64,000 nucleotides of DNA, from positions 41,855-105,854 of the forward strand of contig JAUSNJ010000118.1 in NCBI GenBank assembly GCA_030645355.1, written 5' to 3'. This stretch comes from Rhodoferax sp. GTDB lineage: Bacteria > Pseudomonadota > Gammaproteobacteria > Burkholderiales > Burkholderiaceae_C. The translations under genes and the position numbers were made by a program. The notes beneath the pieces were generated by a model. The model was not told the DNA's origin. It searched no databases and saw only the letters and a list, made by a program, of their open reading frames with translations. How positions within the stretch are numbered: the stretch's first letter is position 1; every line of letters begins with the position of its first letter. This document shows positions 57,281-64,000 of this stretch, one piece after another.

Positions 57281-57654
57281 TCTGGCTCCTGTTCCCGGTG
57301 TACGGCTTTGCGCAAGGCTTTTTCCTCGATCCCGCTGGTGCCTTCGCGGCGCTCCAGCTCGGCGATCACGTCAGCGGGCGTCAACTCATAGTGGGCCAAG
57401 GCCACCATGCAGTGGAACCACAAATCGGCCACCTCTCCCACCAGCTTGGCCTTGTCACCACCGTGGTCCACATCCTTGGCGGCCATGACCACTTCCGTGG
57501 CTTCCTCACCGATTTTTTTCAAAAAAGAGTCGGGACCCTTGGCCAGCAGGCGTGCCACATAGCTCGCGGCCGAATCACCGCCGTTGCGCGGCTTGCGCGA
57601 TTCCATCACGGCGGCTAAGCGCGCCAGCGCATCGGAAGAATTTTGAATGGCCAT
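57277..57654 (-). CDS. hisE: Phosphoribosyl-ATP pyrophosphatase HisE
   Basis: A 125-aa all-helical enzyme that converts PR-ATP to PR-AMP, the second histidine step. [31 protein letters not shown] and [20 protein letters not shown] (MazG-like metal-binding helices) identify it. Separate from hisI, unlike the fused enzyme of E. coli. A 90-bp gap with two palindromic repeats separates it from hisI. Confidence 0.95.
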   Translation of the reverse strand: MAIQNSSDALARLAAVMESRKPRNGGDSAASYVARLLAKGPDSFLKKIGEEATEVVMAAKDVDHGGDKAKLVGEVADLWFHCMVALAHYELTPADVIAELERREGTSGIEEKALRKAVHREQEPE

Positions 57655-57662
57655 TCTATTCA

Positions 57663-57740
57663 GTTGGGGACAGAGCTGAAGATCTGTCCCGCAAAGTAAT
57701 TGGTTTAGTTGGGGACAAACCCAAAGATCTGTCCCGCAAG
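57663..57740. repeat. GGGACAGA...TCTGTCCC palindromic repeat, tandem copies 2 and 3
   Basis: Copy at 57663-57695: GTTGGGGACAGAGCTGAAGA then TCTGTCCCGCAAA, an 8-bp perfect stem (57667-57674/57683-57690). A second copy at 57708-57740 is 45 bp later; its stem is reduced to 6 bp. Same family as 15667-15710, on the opposite strand. They fill the hisE-hisI gap. Confidence 0.75.
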
Positions 57741-57744
57741 GTTG

Positions 57745-58158
57745 TTACTTATAGATGCTTTCCGGGTCTTTCAAGACCGGATCAACGCTTTTCCATTCGC
57801 CGTCCTTCAAAACACTGAAGAAACAGCTGTGGCGCCCAGTGTGGCAGGCTATGCCGGGCTCATGGCCCAACTGCGTGACCTTGAGCAAGATAACGTCGTT
57901 GTCGCAGTCCATGCGGATCTCATGCACGGTCTGCACGTGGCCGGACTCTTCGCCCTTGTACCAGAGCTTGTTGCGTGAACGGCTGAAATACACGGCCCGG
58001 CCCAACTCGGCGGTTTTTTGCAAAGCCTCGCGGTTCATCCAGGCAAACATCAGCACATCGTTGCTGCCCTGCTCCTGCGCGATCACGGGCACCAGGCCTT
58101 TGGAGTCCCAGCGTACATGTTTAATCCAGCTCACAGGGGTTGGTTCGGAGGTTGACAT
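57745..58158 (-). CDS. hisI: Phosphoribosyl-AMP cyclohydrolase HisI
   Basis: A 137-aa zinc enzyme that opens the purine ring of [45 protein letters not shown] and the zinc-binding Cys/His segments [15 protein letters not shown] and [11 protein letters not shown] are diagnostic. The ATG is the final codon of a dispersed repeat (58156-58209), so there is no usual ribosome site. Confidence 0.95.
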   Translation of the reverse strand: MSTSEPTPVSWIKHVRWDSKGLVPVIAQEQGSNDVLMFAWMNREALQKTAELGRAVYFSRSRNKLWYKGEESGHVQTVHEIRMDCDNDVILLKVTQLGHEPGIACHTGRHSCFFSVLKDGEWKSVDPVLKDPESIYK

Positions 58159-58209
58159 TTGCTATTCAATTTGTAGCTGCTCACGCAGTTTCCACGAGGG
58201 CTGGAGCCC
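58156..58209. repeat. AGCCCTCGT repeat ending at the hisI start codon
   Basis: Read on the minus strand: GGGCTCCAGCCCTCGTGGAA, ACTGCGTGAGCAGCTAC, then AATTGAATAGCAAATG. The final ATG starts hisI; the last 11 bases are identical to the copy at prmC. Confidence 0.75.
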
Positions 58210-58217
58210 GAAAATCT

Positions 58218-58997
58218 CTACATCCGGACGGGGATGCCACGTTGGGCCATGAGGGTCTTGGCCTGGCCCACGGTGAATTCCCCGTAGTGGAAGATGCTGG
58301 CAGCCAGCACGGCGTCGGCACCGCCCTTGGTGATGCCATCGGCCAAATCATCGAGCGTGCCCACGCCGCCCGAGGCAATCACCGGCACGCCCACGGCGTC
58401 GCTGACGGCCCGGGTCAGGGCCAGATCGAAGCCGGACTTGGTGCCATCGCGGTCCATGCTGGTCAGCAAGATTTCGCCCGCACCCCGGCGCGCCATTTCG
58501 GTGGCCCAGGCCACGGCGTCCAGGCCGGTGTTTTTGCGCCCACCATGGCTGTAAACGTCCCAGCCGTCGCCGCGTGCCAGCACATCGTCGCCAAAGCGGC
58601 GCTTGGCATCAATCGCCACGACGATGCACTGCGAACCGTATTTGAGCGCCGCGTCTTCAATCACCTGCGGATTGGCCAACGCGGCCGAATTGAAACTGGT
58701 CTTGTCGGCGCCGGCATTCAGCAGGCGGCGCACATCGTCCACGGTACGCACGCCCCCACCCACGGTCAGTGGAATGAACACCTGCGACGCCACGGCCTCG
58801 ATGATGTGCAGGATCAGGTCGCGCCCGTCGCTCGTGGCGGTGATGTCCAGAAACGTGAGCTCGTCGGCGCCCTGGGCGTTGTAGCGGGCGGCGATCTCCA
58901 CCGGGTCCCCGGCGTCGCGCAGCTCGACGAAATTGACGCCCTTGACCACGCGGCCTCCGGTCACGTCCAGGCAAGGGATGATTCTTTTAGCCAGCAT
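58218..58997 (-). CDS. hisF: Imidazole glycerol phosphate synthase cyclase subunit HisF
   Basis: A 259-aa TIM-barrel. [20 protein letters not shown] (catalytic Asp11 region), [12 protein letters not shown] and [20 protein letters not shown] (catalytic Asp130 region) are diagnostic. It uses ammonia from HisH to form IGP and AICAR. Its ATG overlaps the hisA stop by one base. Confidence 0.97.
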   Translation of the reverse strand: MLAKRIIPCLDVTGGRVVKGVNFVELRDAGDPVEIAARYNAQGADELTFLDITATSDGRDLILHIIEAVASQVFIPLTVGGGVRTVDDVRRLLNAGADKTSFNSAALANPQVIEDAALKYGSQCIVVAIDAKRRFGDDVLARGDGWDVYSHGGRKNTGLDAVAWATEMARRGAGEILLTSMDRDGTKSGFDLALTRAVSDAVGVPVIASGGVGTLDDLADGITKGGADAVLAASIFHYGEFTVGQAKTLMAQRGIPVRM

Positions 58998-59737
58998 CAG
59001 CCATTCAACTCGTCGGCCCGATCCTGCGCGACTTCAAAGTCCAGATCGCCGCTGTAGATGGCGCGTCCGCAGATCACGCCTTCCACGCCGTCGTCTTCGA
59101 CCGCACACAGGGCTTCGATGTCGGCCATGTTGGAGAGTCCGCCCGATGCAATCACGGGGATGGTCAGGGCCTGGGCCAGCTTGACGGTGGCTTCGATATT
59201 GATGCCGCTGAGCATGCCGTCGCGGCCAATGTCGGTGTAGATGATGGATTCCACGCCGTAATCTTCAAACTTCTTGCCCAGGTCGATGACGTCGTGACGG
59301 GTCAGCTTGCTCCAGCCGTCGGTGGCGACCTTGCCGTCGCGCGCGTCCAGGCCAACGATGATGTGGCCGCCAAACGCGGTGCAGGCGTCCTGCAGAAAAC
59401 CGGGGTTCTTGACCGCGGCGGTGCCGATGATGACGTAGCGCAGGCCGGCATCCAGGTAACGCTCAATCGTGTCCAGATCTCGGATGCCGCCGCCCAGTTG
59501 CACATCGACTTCGCTGCCCACTGCCTTGAGGATCTTGCGGATGGCCTGCTCGTTCTTGGGGTGGCCGGCAAATGCGCCATTCAGGTCCACCAGGTGCAGA
59601 CGCCGCGCGCCCTTGTCTACCCAGCTGCGCGCCATTTCACCCGGGTCTTCGCTGAAGATCGTGGATTGGTTCATATCGCCTTGTTTGAGGCGAACACAGT
59701 GGCCGTCTTTTAAGTCAATTGCGGGGATTAAAAGCAT
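58997..59737 (-). CDS. hisA: Phosphoribosylformimino-AICAR-phosphate isomerase HisA
   Basis: A 246-aa TIM-barrel isomerase, homologous to His[21 protein letters not shown] (catalytic Asp8) and [20 protein letters not shown] (catalytic Asp near 130) identify it. [20 protein letters not shown] and [16 protein letters not shown] bind the phosphates. 58-bp gap to hisH. Confidence 0.97.
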   Translation of the reverse strand: MLLIPAIDLKDGHCVRLKQGDMNQSTIFSEDPGEMARSWVDKGARRLHLVDLNGAFAGHPKNEQAIRKILKAVGSEVDVQLGGGIRDLDTIERYLDAGLRYVIIGTAAVKNPGFLQDACTAFGGHIIVGLDARDGKVATDGWSKLTRHDVIDLGKKFEDYGVESIIYTDIGRDGMLSGINIEATVKLAQALTIPVIASGGLSNMADIEALCAVEDDGVEGVICGRAIYSGDLDFEVAQDRADELNG

Positions 59738-59795
59738 GATGCTTCAGAGTTGGAGGGAAAGGAGTAGCGGCGAGAGCCCGGAACGAGCGGAGATA

Positions 59796-60458
59796 TCAGG
59801 GTTTCCAGTGCAGGAAGTTGCGGTAGAGCGAGAGACCGTGGTCGGCACTTTTTTCAGGATGAAACTGGGTGGCAAAAATATTATCGCGCGCTATTGCGGC
59901 AGAAAAGCGCTGACCATACTCGGTTTCGCCCACGCTGTGGCGTGCATCCGACGGTCGTGCATAGTAACTGTGCACGAAATAGAAGTAGCTGCCGTCCGGC
60001 ACGTCGCCCCACACGGGGTGTGGCCTGGGGTGGCCCAGGTTGCTGTGCCAGACCTGGTTCCAGCCCATCTGCGGCACCTTGTAGCGGCTGCCGTCGGGCT
60101 GGATTTGTCCGGCCAGTTCAAACTTGATCACCTCGCCCGGGATCAGGCCCAGGCAAGGGGTGTCCAGCTCGGCACTGTGGTCCAACAACATCTGCATGCC
60201 CACACAGACGCCCATCAGCGGCTTGTGCTGCGCGGCGTGCATGACGGCACCATACATGCCGCTTTGGTGCAGCTCGCGCATGCAGTCGCGCATACCGCCC
60301 TGGCCGGGCAGGACCACGCGGTCGGCGGCCATGACCTCGGCGGGGGTGCGGGCCCAGACGACTTCGACGCCGGCATCCGCGGCCACATGCATGACGGCCT
60401 GCGTGACCGAACGCAAATTGCCCATGCCGTAATCCACTACCGCAACTTTTTTCTTCAT
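59796..60458 (-). CDS. hisH: Imidazole glycerol phosphate synthase glutaminase subunit HisH
   Basis: A 220-aa class I glutamine amidotransferase that feeds ammonia to His[21 protein letters not shown], the nucleophile Cys in [15 protein letters not shown] and the His-Glu pair in [15 protein letters not shown] are all present. Its ATG is the last codon of a dispersed repeat copy, with no Shine-Dalgarno sequence. Confidence 0.96.
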   Translation of the reverse strand: MKKKVAVVDYGMGNLRSVTQAVMHVAADAGVEVVWARTPAEVMAADRVVLPGQGGMRDCMRELHQSGMYGAVMHAAQHKPLMGVCVGMQMLLDHSAELDTPCLGLIPGEVIKFELAGQIQPDGSRYKVPQMGWNQVWHSNLGHPRPHPVWGDVPDGSYFYFVHSYYARPSDARHSVGETEYGQRFSAAIARDNIFATQFHPEKSADHGLSLYRNFLHWKP

Positions 60459-60506
60459 GCTATCTTTTTAGTAGCTGCCTATACAGCTTCGACGAGGGCT
60501 ACCGCC
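60456..60506. repeat. AGCCCTCGT repeat ending at the hisH start codon
   Basis: Minus strand: GGGCGGTAGCCCTCGTCGAA, GCTGTATAGGCAGCTAC, then AAAAAGATAGCATG, the last three bases being the hisH ATG. It lies in the hisB-hisH gap. Confidence 0.7.
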
Positions 60507-60523
60507 CAATTTAACTCACAAGA

Positions 60524-61156
60524 CTAGAGAGAACCCTTGGTCGAGGGGATCATACCCGCTGCACGCGGGTCGCGTTCCAGCGCGGCGCGCAGCGCGCGGG
60601 CAAAGGCCTTGAACACGGTCTCGGCCTGGTGGTGGGCGTTGTCGCCCTTCAGGTTATCGATGTGCAGCGTGACAAAGGCGTGGTTGACGAAGCCCTGGAA
60701 GAATTCGTGGGTCAGTTGGGTGTCGAACGTGCCGATCATGCCGCTTTTGAACGGCACATCCATGACCAGCCCGGGGCGGCCCGAGAAGTCGACGACCACG
60801 CGCGATAGCGCTTCGTCCAGCGGCACATAGGCGTGGCCGTAGCGGCGAATGCCCTTCTTGTCGCCCACTGCCTGGTTGAAGGCCTGGCCCAGCGTGATGC
60901 CCACGTCTTCCACGGTGTGGTGGCCGTCGATGTGCAGGTCGCCATCGGCCTCAATGTCCAGGTCGATCAATCCGTGGCGGGCGATCTGGTCCAGCATGTG
61001 GTCGAAGAAGCCGATGCCGGTGCTTAGTCGCGCCTGGCCCGTGCCGTCCAGGTTGACCTTGACTCGGACGCGTGTCTCGGCGGTGTTGCGGGTCACCTCG
61101 GCAATACGGTCCGGGGTGCCGGTTTGGGGTATTTCGATCAGCGAATGGTTGCTCAT
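60524..61156 (-). CDS. hisB: Imidazoleglycerol-phosphate dehydratase HisB
   Basis: A 210-aa manganese enzyme, dehydratase domain only (no N-terminal phosphatase as in E. coli). [40 protein letters not shown] and [20 protein letters not shown] carry the metal-binding histidines. Start at [13 protein letters not shown], overlapping the hisC stop by 4 bp. Confidence 0.97.
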   Translation of the reverse strand: MSNHSLIEIPQTGTPDRIAEVTRNTAETRVRVKVNLDGTGQARLSTGIGFFDHMLDQIARHGLIDLDIEADGDLHIDGHHTVEDVGITLGQAFNQAVGDKKGIRRYGHAYVPLDEALSRVVVDFSGRPGLVMDVPFKSGMIGTFDTQLTHEFFQGFVNHAFVTLHIDNLKGDNAHHQAETVFKAFARALRAALERDPRAAGMIPSTKGSL

Positions 61157-62298
61157 AAGGATTCCTGGAGTGCGGCCAGCAGGCGGGTGTTTTCGTCGGC
61201 GGTACCAACGGTTAGACGCAAACATTGGGCCAGCAATGGGTGCATTTTAGAAACGTTCTTGACCAGTACGCCACGGGCCTTCAGACCGTCAAACGTTTTT
61301 TGCGCGTCGGGCACGCGCACCAGCACCATGTTGGCATCGCTGTCCCAGGCTTTTATGCCCGCCATGGAGCGCAAGGCGGTCAGCAGCCGGGTGCGCTGGG
61401 CGCGCAATTCGGTGGCCTGCTGCGCGAACACGTCGGCGTGCTCCAGCGCAAACAGCGCACACTCGTAGTTCAGCACGCTGATGTTGTAGGGCGGGCGCAC
61501 CTTGTCGACCTCGGTAATCAGTGCCTTGGGGCCCATCATGTAACCCAGGCGCACGCCCGCCAGGCCAAACTTGCTCAGCGTGCGCATCAGCAGCACATGG
61601 GCGTGCGCGGCGGGGTTGGCGCGGATGGCATCGAGGTAGGTGCGGCTGGAAAATGGCTGGTAGGCCTCGTCAATCACGACCAAAGAGCCCACCTGCCCTG
61701 CGGCCGCGACGATCCGGGCCATGGCATCGGCATCCCACAGATTGGCCGTGGGGTTGTTGGGGTAGGCCAGATACACGATGGCGGGCTGGTGCTGGGCAAT
61801 GGCCTGCAGCATGGCGGTCGCGTCCAGTTCGAAGTCGGCGGTGAGCGGCACGCCGACAAAATCCAGCCCCTGCAAGGTGGCACTCATGGCGTACATCACA
61901 AAGCCTGGCAGGGGCGCCAGAATGACGGGCTTTTTGCCAGTGACCGGGTCCACCGCCACGTCGCAGGCCATGGCCAGCAGCGAAATCAGTTCGTCCGAGC
62001 CATTGCCCAGCATGATGTCGCAACCCTCGGGCATCTGCGCGTAGGCGGCCAGCGCGTGGCGCAGGTCGTTGACACGGCCATCGGGGTAGCGGTTCAGCGC
62101 CAGCGCGCCCAGCCGCTGGCCCAGGGCCTGTTGCAACTCGGCCGGCAGACGGTGCGGGTTCTCCATGGCATCGAGCTTGACCATGCCGACGGAATCCTGG
62201 ATGGCATAGGCGTGCATGGACTGCACGTCTTGGCGGATGCGGCGCTGGATCAGGGCGTCCAGTGCGGGGGCGGCTGTACTGGCGAGTGCTGCGGTCAT
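61153..62298 (-). CDS. hisC: Histidinol-phosphate aminotransferase HisC
   Basis: A 381-aa PLP aminotransferase (fold type I). [54 protein letters not shown] (PLP Asp/Tyr) and the Schiff-base lysine in [18 protein letters not shown] are diagnostic. First his gene of this run. hisG and hisD, which usually precede it in Burkholderiales, are not next to it; a toxin-antitoxin pair is there instead. Confidence 0.96.
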   Translation of the reverse strand: MTAALASTAAPALDALIQRRIRQDVQSMHAYAIQDSVGMVKLDAMENPHRLPAELQQALGQRLGALALNRYPDGRVNDLRHALAAYAQMPEGCDIMLGNGSDELISLLAMACDVAVDPVTGKKPVILAPLPGFVMYAMSATLQGLDFVGVPLTADFELDATAMLQAIAQHQPAIVYLAYPNNPTANLWDADAMARIVAAAGQVGSLVVIDEAYQPFSSRTYLDAIRANPAAHAHVLLMRTLSKFGLAGVRLGYMMGPKALITEVDKVRPPYNISVLNYECALFALEHADVFAQQATELRAQRTRLLTALRSMAGIKAWDSDANMVLVRVPDAQKTFDGLKARGVLVKNVSKMHPLLAQCLRLTVGTADENTRLLAALQESL

Positions 62299-62358
62299 GC
62301 GTGGGGGATTCCTCTCGGTTGGTCGGTGATTGCTTCGTCTGTTCGATGGTGTCGATGT

Positions 62359-62829
62359 CTATTCGCCCAGGCCCAGGCCCAACTCCGAGGGCGTGGCGCG
62401 AAACGGGTCCAGGATGGTGACGCCATCAATGTGTTGCTGGTGCGTCAGGCTGGTCGACAGCACATGGTTGGCGCCCGACTGCGCGGCTGCGGCGACGATC
62501 AGCGCGTCCCAGTAGCGCAGGCCAAAGCGGGCCTCCACGCCCCAGGCGGTCTCCACCGTCTGGTGGTCGATCTGCCAGGGCTGCCACAGCTGAAAGCGCC
62601 GCAACTTGGCCCGCGCGTCGCCGGCGGGCATGGCAAACTTTTGCGTGGTGGTGACGTAATAGTCGTTCAGCACCTGGGTGCTGACCCGCCCCGCACGGCG
62701 CAGCCACAGTGCTTGCAGCCAGGCGCGGGCCTGGGTCTGCCGCGCCGGGTCGAATGCATCGTCGGCCGCCAGCAACACACCGGTGTCGACAAACACGATG
62801 GCGCTCGATGCCTTACCCGCGCTAGCCAT
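62359..62829 (-). CDS. PIN-domain toxin (VapC-like)
   Basis: A 156-aa PIN-domain protein, normally an Mg-dependent RNase. Acidic positions: Asp15 (FVDTGVLLAADD), Asp56 (TQVLNDYYVTTTQK, where Glu is usual) and Asp108 (RYWDALIVAAA). The fourth acidic site, usually in an S-E-D motif, reads S-T-S (residues 125-127). QLWQPWQIDHQTVETAW and VTILDPF fit the VapC-like subfamily. Start at MASAGKASS, overlapping the antitoxin gene by 8 bp. Confidence 0.85.
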   Translation of the reverse strand: MASAGKASSAIVFVDTGVLLAADDAFDPARQTQARAWLQALWLRRAGRVSTQVLNDYYVTTTQKFAMPAGDARAKLRRFQLWQPWQIDHQTVETAWGVEARFGLRYWDALIVAAAAQSGANHVLSTSLTHQQHIDGVTILDPFRATPSELGLGLGE

Positions 62830-63046
62830 GGACGGCCTCCCGCGCCGGATACGGCACGCCCCCCGAGCTGAACGCCGAGGTATCGGCCACCCACTCACGC
62901 AAGGCGCGGGCGTAGGCATCGTCAAACTGCATCTTATCGGTCAGCATCTCGCCGACCAGGCGTGACACGCTGGTGTTGCGCTTGGCCGCCTCGATGCGCA
63001 CCCACTCCAACGTGGCGTCTTCGACGGTAATGGTGACGTTCTTCAT
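62822..63046 (-). CDS. VapB-like antitoxin (ribbon-helix-helix type)
   Basis: A 74-aa protein starting MKNVTITVEDATLEWVRIEA, followed by AKRNTSVSRLVGEMLTDKM. The short strand plus two helices is the ribbon-helix-helix/CopG-like DNA-binding fold (DUF6364-like). The C-terminal half would bind the toxin. First gene of the pair, with a duplicated palindromic operator 13-43 bp upstream, consistent with autorepression. Confidence 0.85.
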   Translation of the reverse strand: MKNVTITVEDATLEWVRIEAAKRNTSVSRLVGEMLTDKMQFDDAYARALREWVADTSAFSSGGVPYPAREAVHG

Positions 63047-63058
63047 GGTCTCAATAGT

Positions 63059-63089
63059 ACACGAATTTCGTGTTACACGAAGTTCGTGT
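63059..63089 (-). promoter_or_regulatory. Duplicated palindromic operator of the toxin-antitoxin pair
   Basis: Two perfect 15-bp palindromes, ACACGAATTTCGTGT (63059-63073) and ACACGAAGTTCGTGT (63075-63089), are separated by one T (16-bp period). They lie 13 bp upstream of the antitoxin ATG. Confidence 0.8.
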
Positions 63090-63207
63090 GCTAGTTTGAC
63101 GCGCATTTCGGGGGATCGGTGGCCGGTTGCCCGATCTCCGGCACAAAAAGTGGTCAATTTATACCCATTTTGGGGTTTTCAGCAAATCCTCTGAATGAAA
63201 CTCAATG

Positions 63208-63252
63208 CTAGCCCCCGTGAAATATAGGGTTACCGCTATCAAATACGTAGCT
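63208..63252. repeat. Diverged AGCCCTCGT repeat upstream of the GST gene
   Basis: GCTAGCCCCCGTGAAATATA, GGGTTACCGCTATC and ATACGTAGC keep the block order and the terminal GCTA..TAGC hairpin. It ends 27 bp before the next ATG. Confidence 0.55.
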
Positions 63253-63279
63253 AAGTGGTATCCATGGATAATCCACACC

Positions 63280-63969
63280 ATGCTGACCGTCCACCACCTT
63301 GAAACATCCCGTTCACAGCGCGTTCTGTGGTTGCTTGAAGAACTGGGCGTGCCCTACGCGCTCAAGCTCTACCAGCGCAATCCCCTGACCAAGCTGGCCC
63401 CGCCTGAGCTAAAGGCGGTCCACCCGCTCGGCAAGTCGCCGGTCATCACCGATGGCGACGAGACCGTTGCCGAGTCCGGCGCCATTCTGGAATATTTGGT
63501 TGAGACCTATGGCGCGCAGGCGCAGGGCGATCTGGCGGATCTGCAACCCGCCCCAGGAACACCCGAATACCGGCAGTCGCGCTTCTGGATGCACTACGCC
63601 GAAGGCTCGTTGATGAACTGGCTGGTCATGAAACTGGTGTTCGTGACGATTCCAACGCAGCCCATGCCGTTTTTTGTTCGACCGATTGCTCGCCAGTTGT
63701 GCGCGCAAGTGCAGGCCAAGCTGATCGACCCCAATGTTGAGACCGCCTTGGCTTTCATGGAAACGCATTTGAGTCACCATGTCTGGTTTGCGGGTGAAGA
63801 GCTCGACATTGCCGACTTTCAGATGAGTTTTGCGGTTGAAGCGGCACTGGCCCGGGGTGCCGAAGTGGCGCGCTTTCCGCATCTAGCGGCTTACAGGGCG
63901 CGTATGCAGGCGCGGCCCGCTTATCAGCGCGCCGTGGCCAAAGGTGGGCCCGTGGTGATGTCGCAATAG
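63280..63969 (+). CDS. Glutathione S-transferase family protein
   Basis: A 229-aa GST. The N-terminal thioredoxin-like domain has LTVHHLETSRSQRVLWLLEE, a catalytic Ser/Tyr-type region, and HPLGKSPVITDGDETVAESG (glutathione-binding S/T-E-S). The helical C-terminal domain has HVWFAGEELDIADFQMSFAV with the conserved DIADF. The substrate is unknown. Start at ATG 63280, where homology begins; the longer frame is repeat sequence. Plus strand, divergent from the toxin-antitoxin pair. Confidence 0.92.
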   Translation: MLTVHHLETSRSQRVLWLLEELGVPYALKLYQRNPLTKLAPPELKAVHPLGKSPVITDGDETVAESGAILEYLVETYGAQAQGDLADLQPAPGTPEYRQSRFWMHYAEGSLMNWLVMKLVFVTIPTQPMPFFVRPIARQLCAQVQAKLIDPNVETALAFMETHLSHHVWFAGEELDIADFQMSFAVEAALARGAEVARFPHLAAYRARMQARPAYQRAVAKGGPVVMSQ

Positions 63970-64000
63970 GCGGCCATATGCCACCCTGCGTCACAATCAA

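Overview
The window is a continuous piece of a high-GC betaproteobacterial chromosome. Gene content, gene order and protein sequences fit the Comamonadaceae (Burkholderiales), close to Rhodoferax/Polaromonas/Acidovorax; this is inferred from remembered synteny and was not searched. It is almost entirely housekeeping sequence: about 73 protein genes and two tRNAs. I see no prophage, CRISPR array, rRNA operon or complete insertion sequence.

Layout. 1-8.3 kb (minus strand): an endonuclease/exonuclease/phosphatase gene cut by the edge, nudB, aspS, a DUF502 membrane protein, an FmdB zinc ribbon, ubiB, ubiJ, a Tim44-like protein, ubiE and a DUF971 protein. This is a ubiquinone-synthesis block next to tRNA charging. 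8.4-12.4 kb: one giant FAD plus iron-sulfur oxidoreductase. 12.6-17.6 kb: the plus-strand glycerol-3-phosphate uptake operon ugpBAEC-ugpQ, preceded by a good Pho box. 17.6-24.5 kb: a small membrane protein, hemA, prfA, prmC, a PhnA-type protein, a small membrane protein, an orphan GspE-like ATPase and grxD; the last two diverge around a perfect FNR/ANR-type palindrome. 24.5-24.9 kb: a gene-free patch with two copies of a structured inverted repeat. 24.9-32.6 kb: a lytic transglycosylase, proS, rppH, a CNP1-like protein, proB, obgE, rpmA, rplU, ispB and tRNA-Pro. 32.7-34.1 kb: manC. 34.2-39.7 kb: pilBCD, coaE, zapD and yacG. 39.7-46.6 kb: mutT, a DUF815 ATPase, argJ, secA, an M23 peptidase, a DUF721 protein and tRNA-Thr. 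46.7-50.8 kb: sspB, sspA and petCBA (cytochrome bc1). 50.9-54.9 kb: mscL, pdxA, a Nif3-like protein, a YkgJ-type cysteine-cluster protein and a DegS/DegQ-like protease. 54.9-62.3 kb: tatCBA, a HIT protein, a DUF4870 protein and hisE-I-F-A-H-B-C. 62.4-64 kb: a PIN-toxin/antitoxin pair with a duplicated operator, and a glutathione S-transferase.

The noteworthy signals are mostly non-coding. (1) Two oppositely oriented elements at 24577-24664 and 24758-24838 keep fixed 15-nt and 12-nt junction sequences while both of their helices change with pairing maintained. Their G-U pairs form only when each is read in the core-sense direction, which points to a structured RNA or RNA-active repeat. (2) A roughly 50-bp repeat (core AGCCCTCGT, ending in a small GCTA..TAGC hairpin) occurs at least ten times. 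Three copies end exactly at the start codon of prmC, hisI or hisH, and others lie in frame inside genes. (3) A GGGACAGA...TCTGTCCC palindrome occurs three times and a CCCCC/GGGGG-type intergenic element twice. (4) The toxin-antitoxin operator is two perfect 15-bp palindromes in tandem.

All family calls come from reading motifs by eye; no database or folding program was run.
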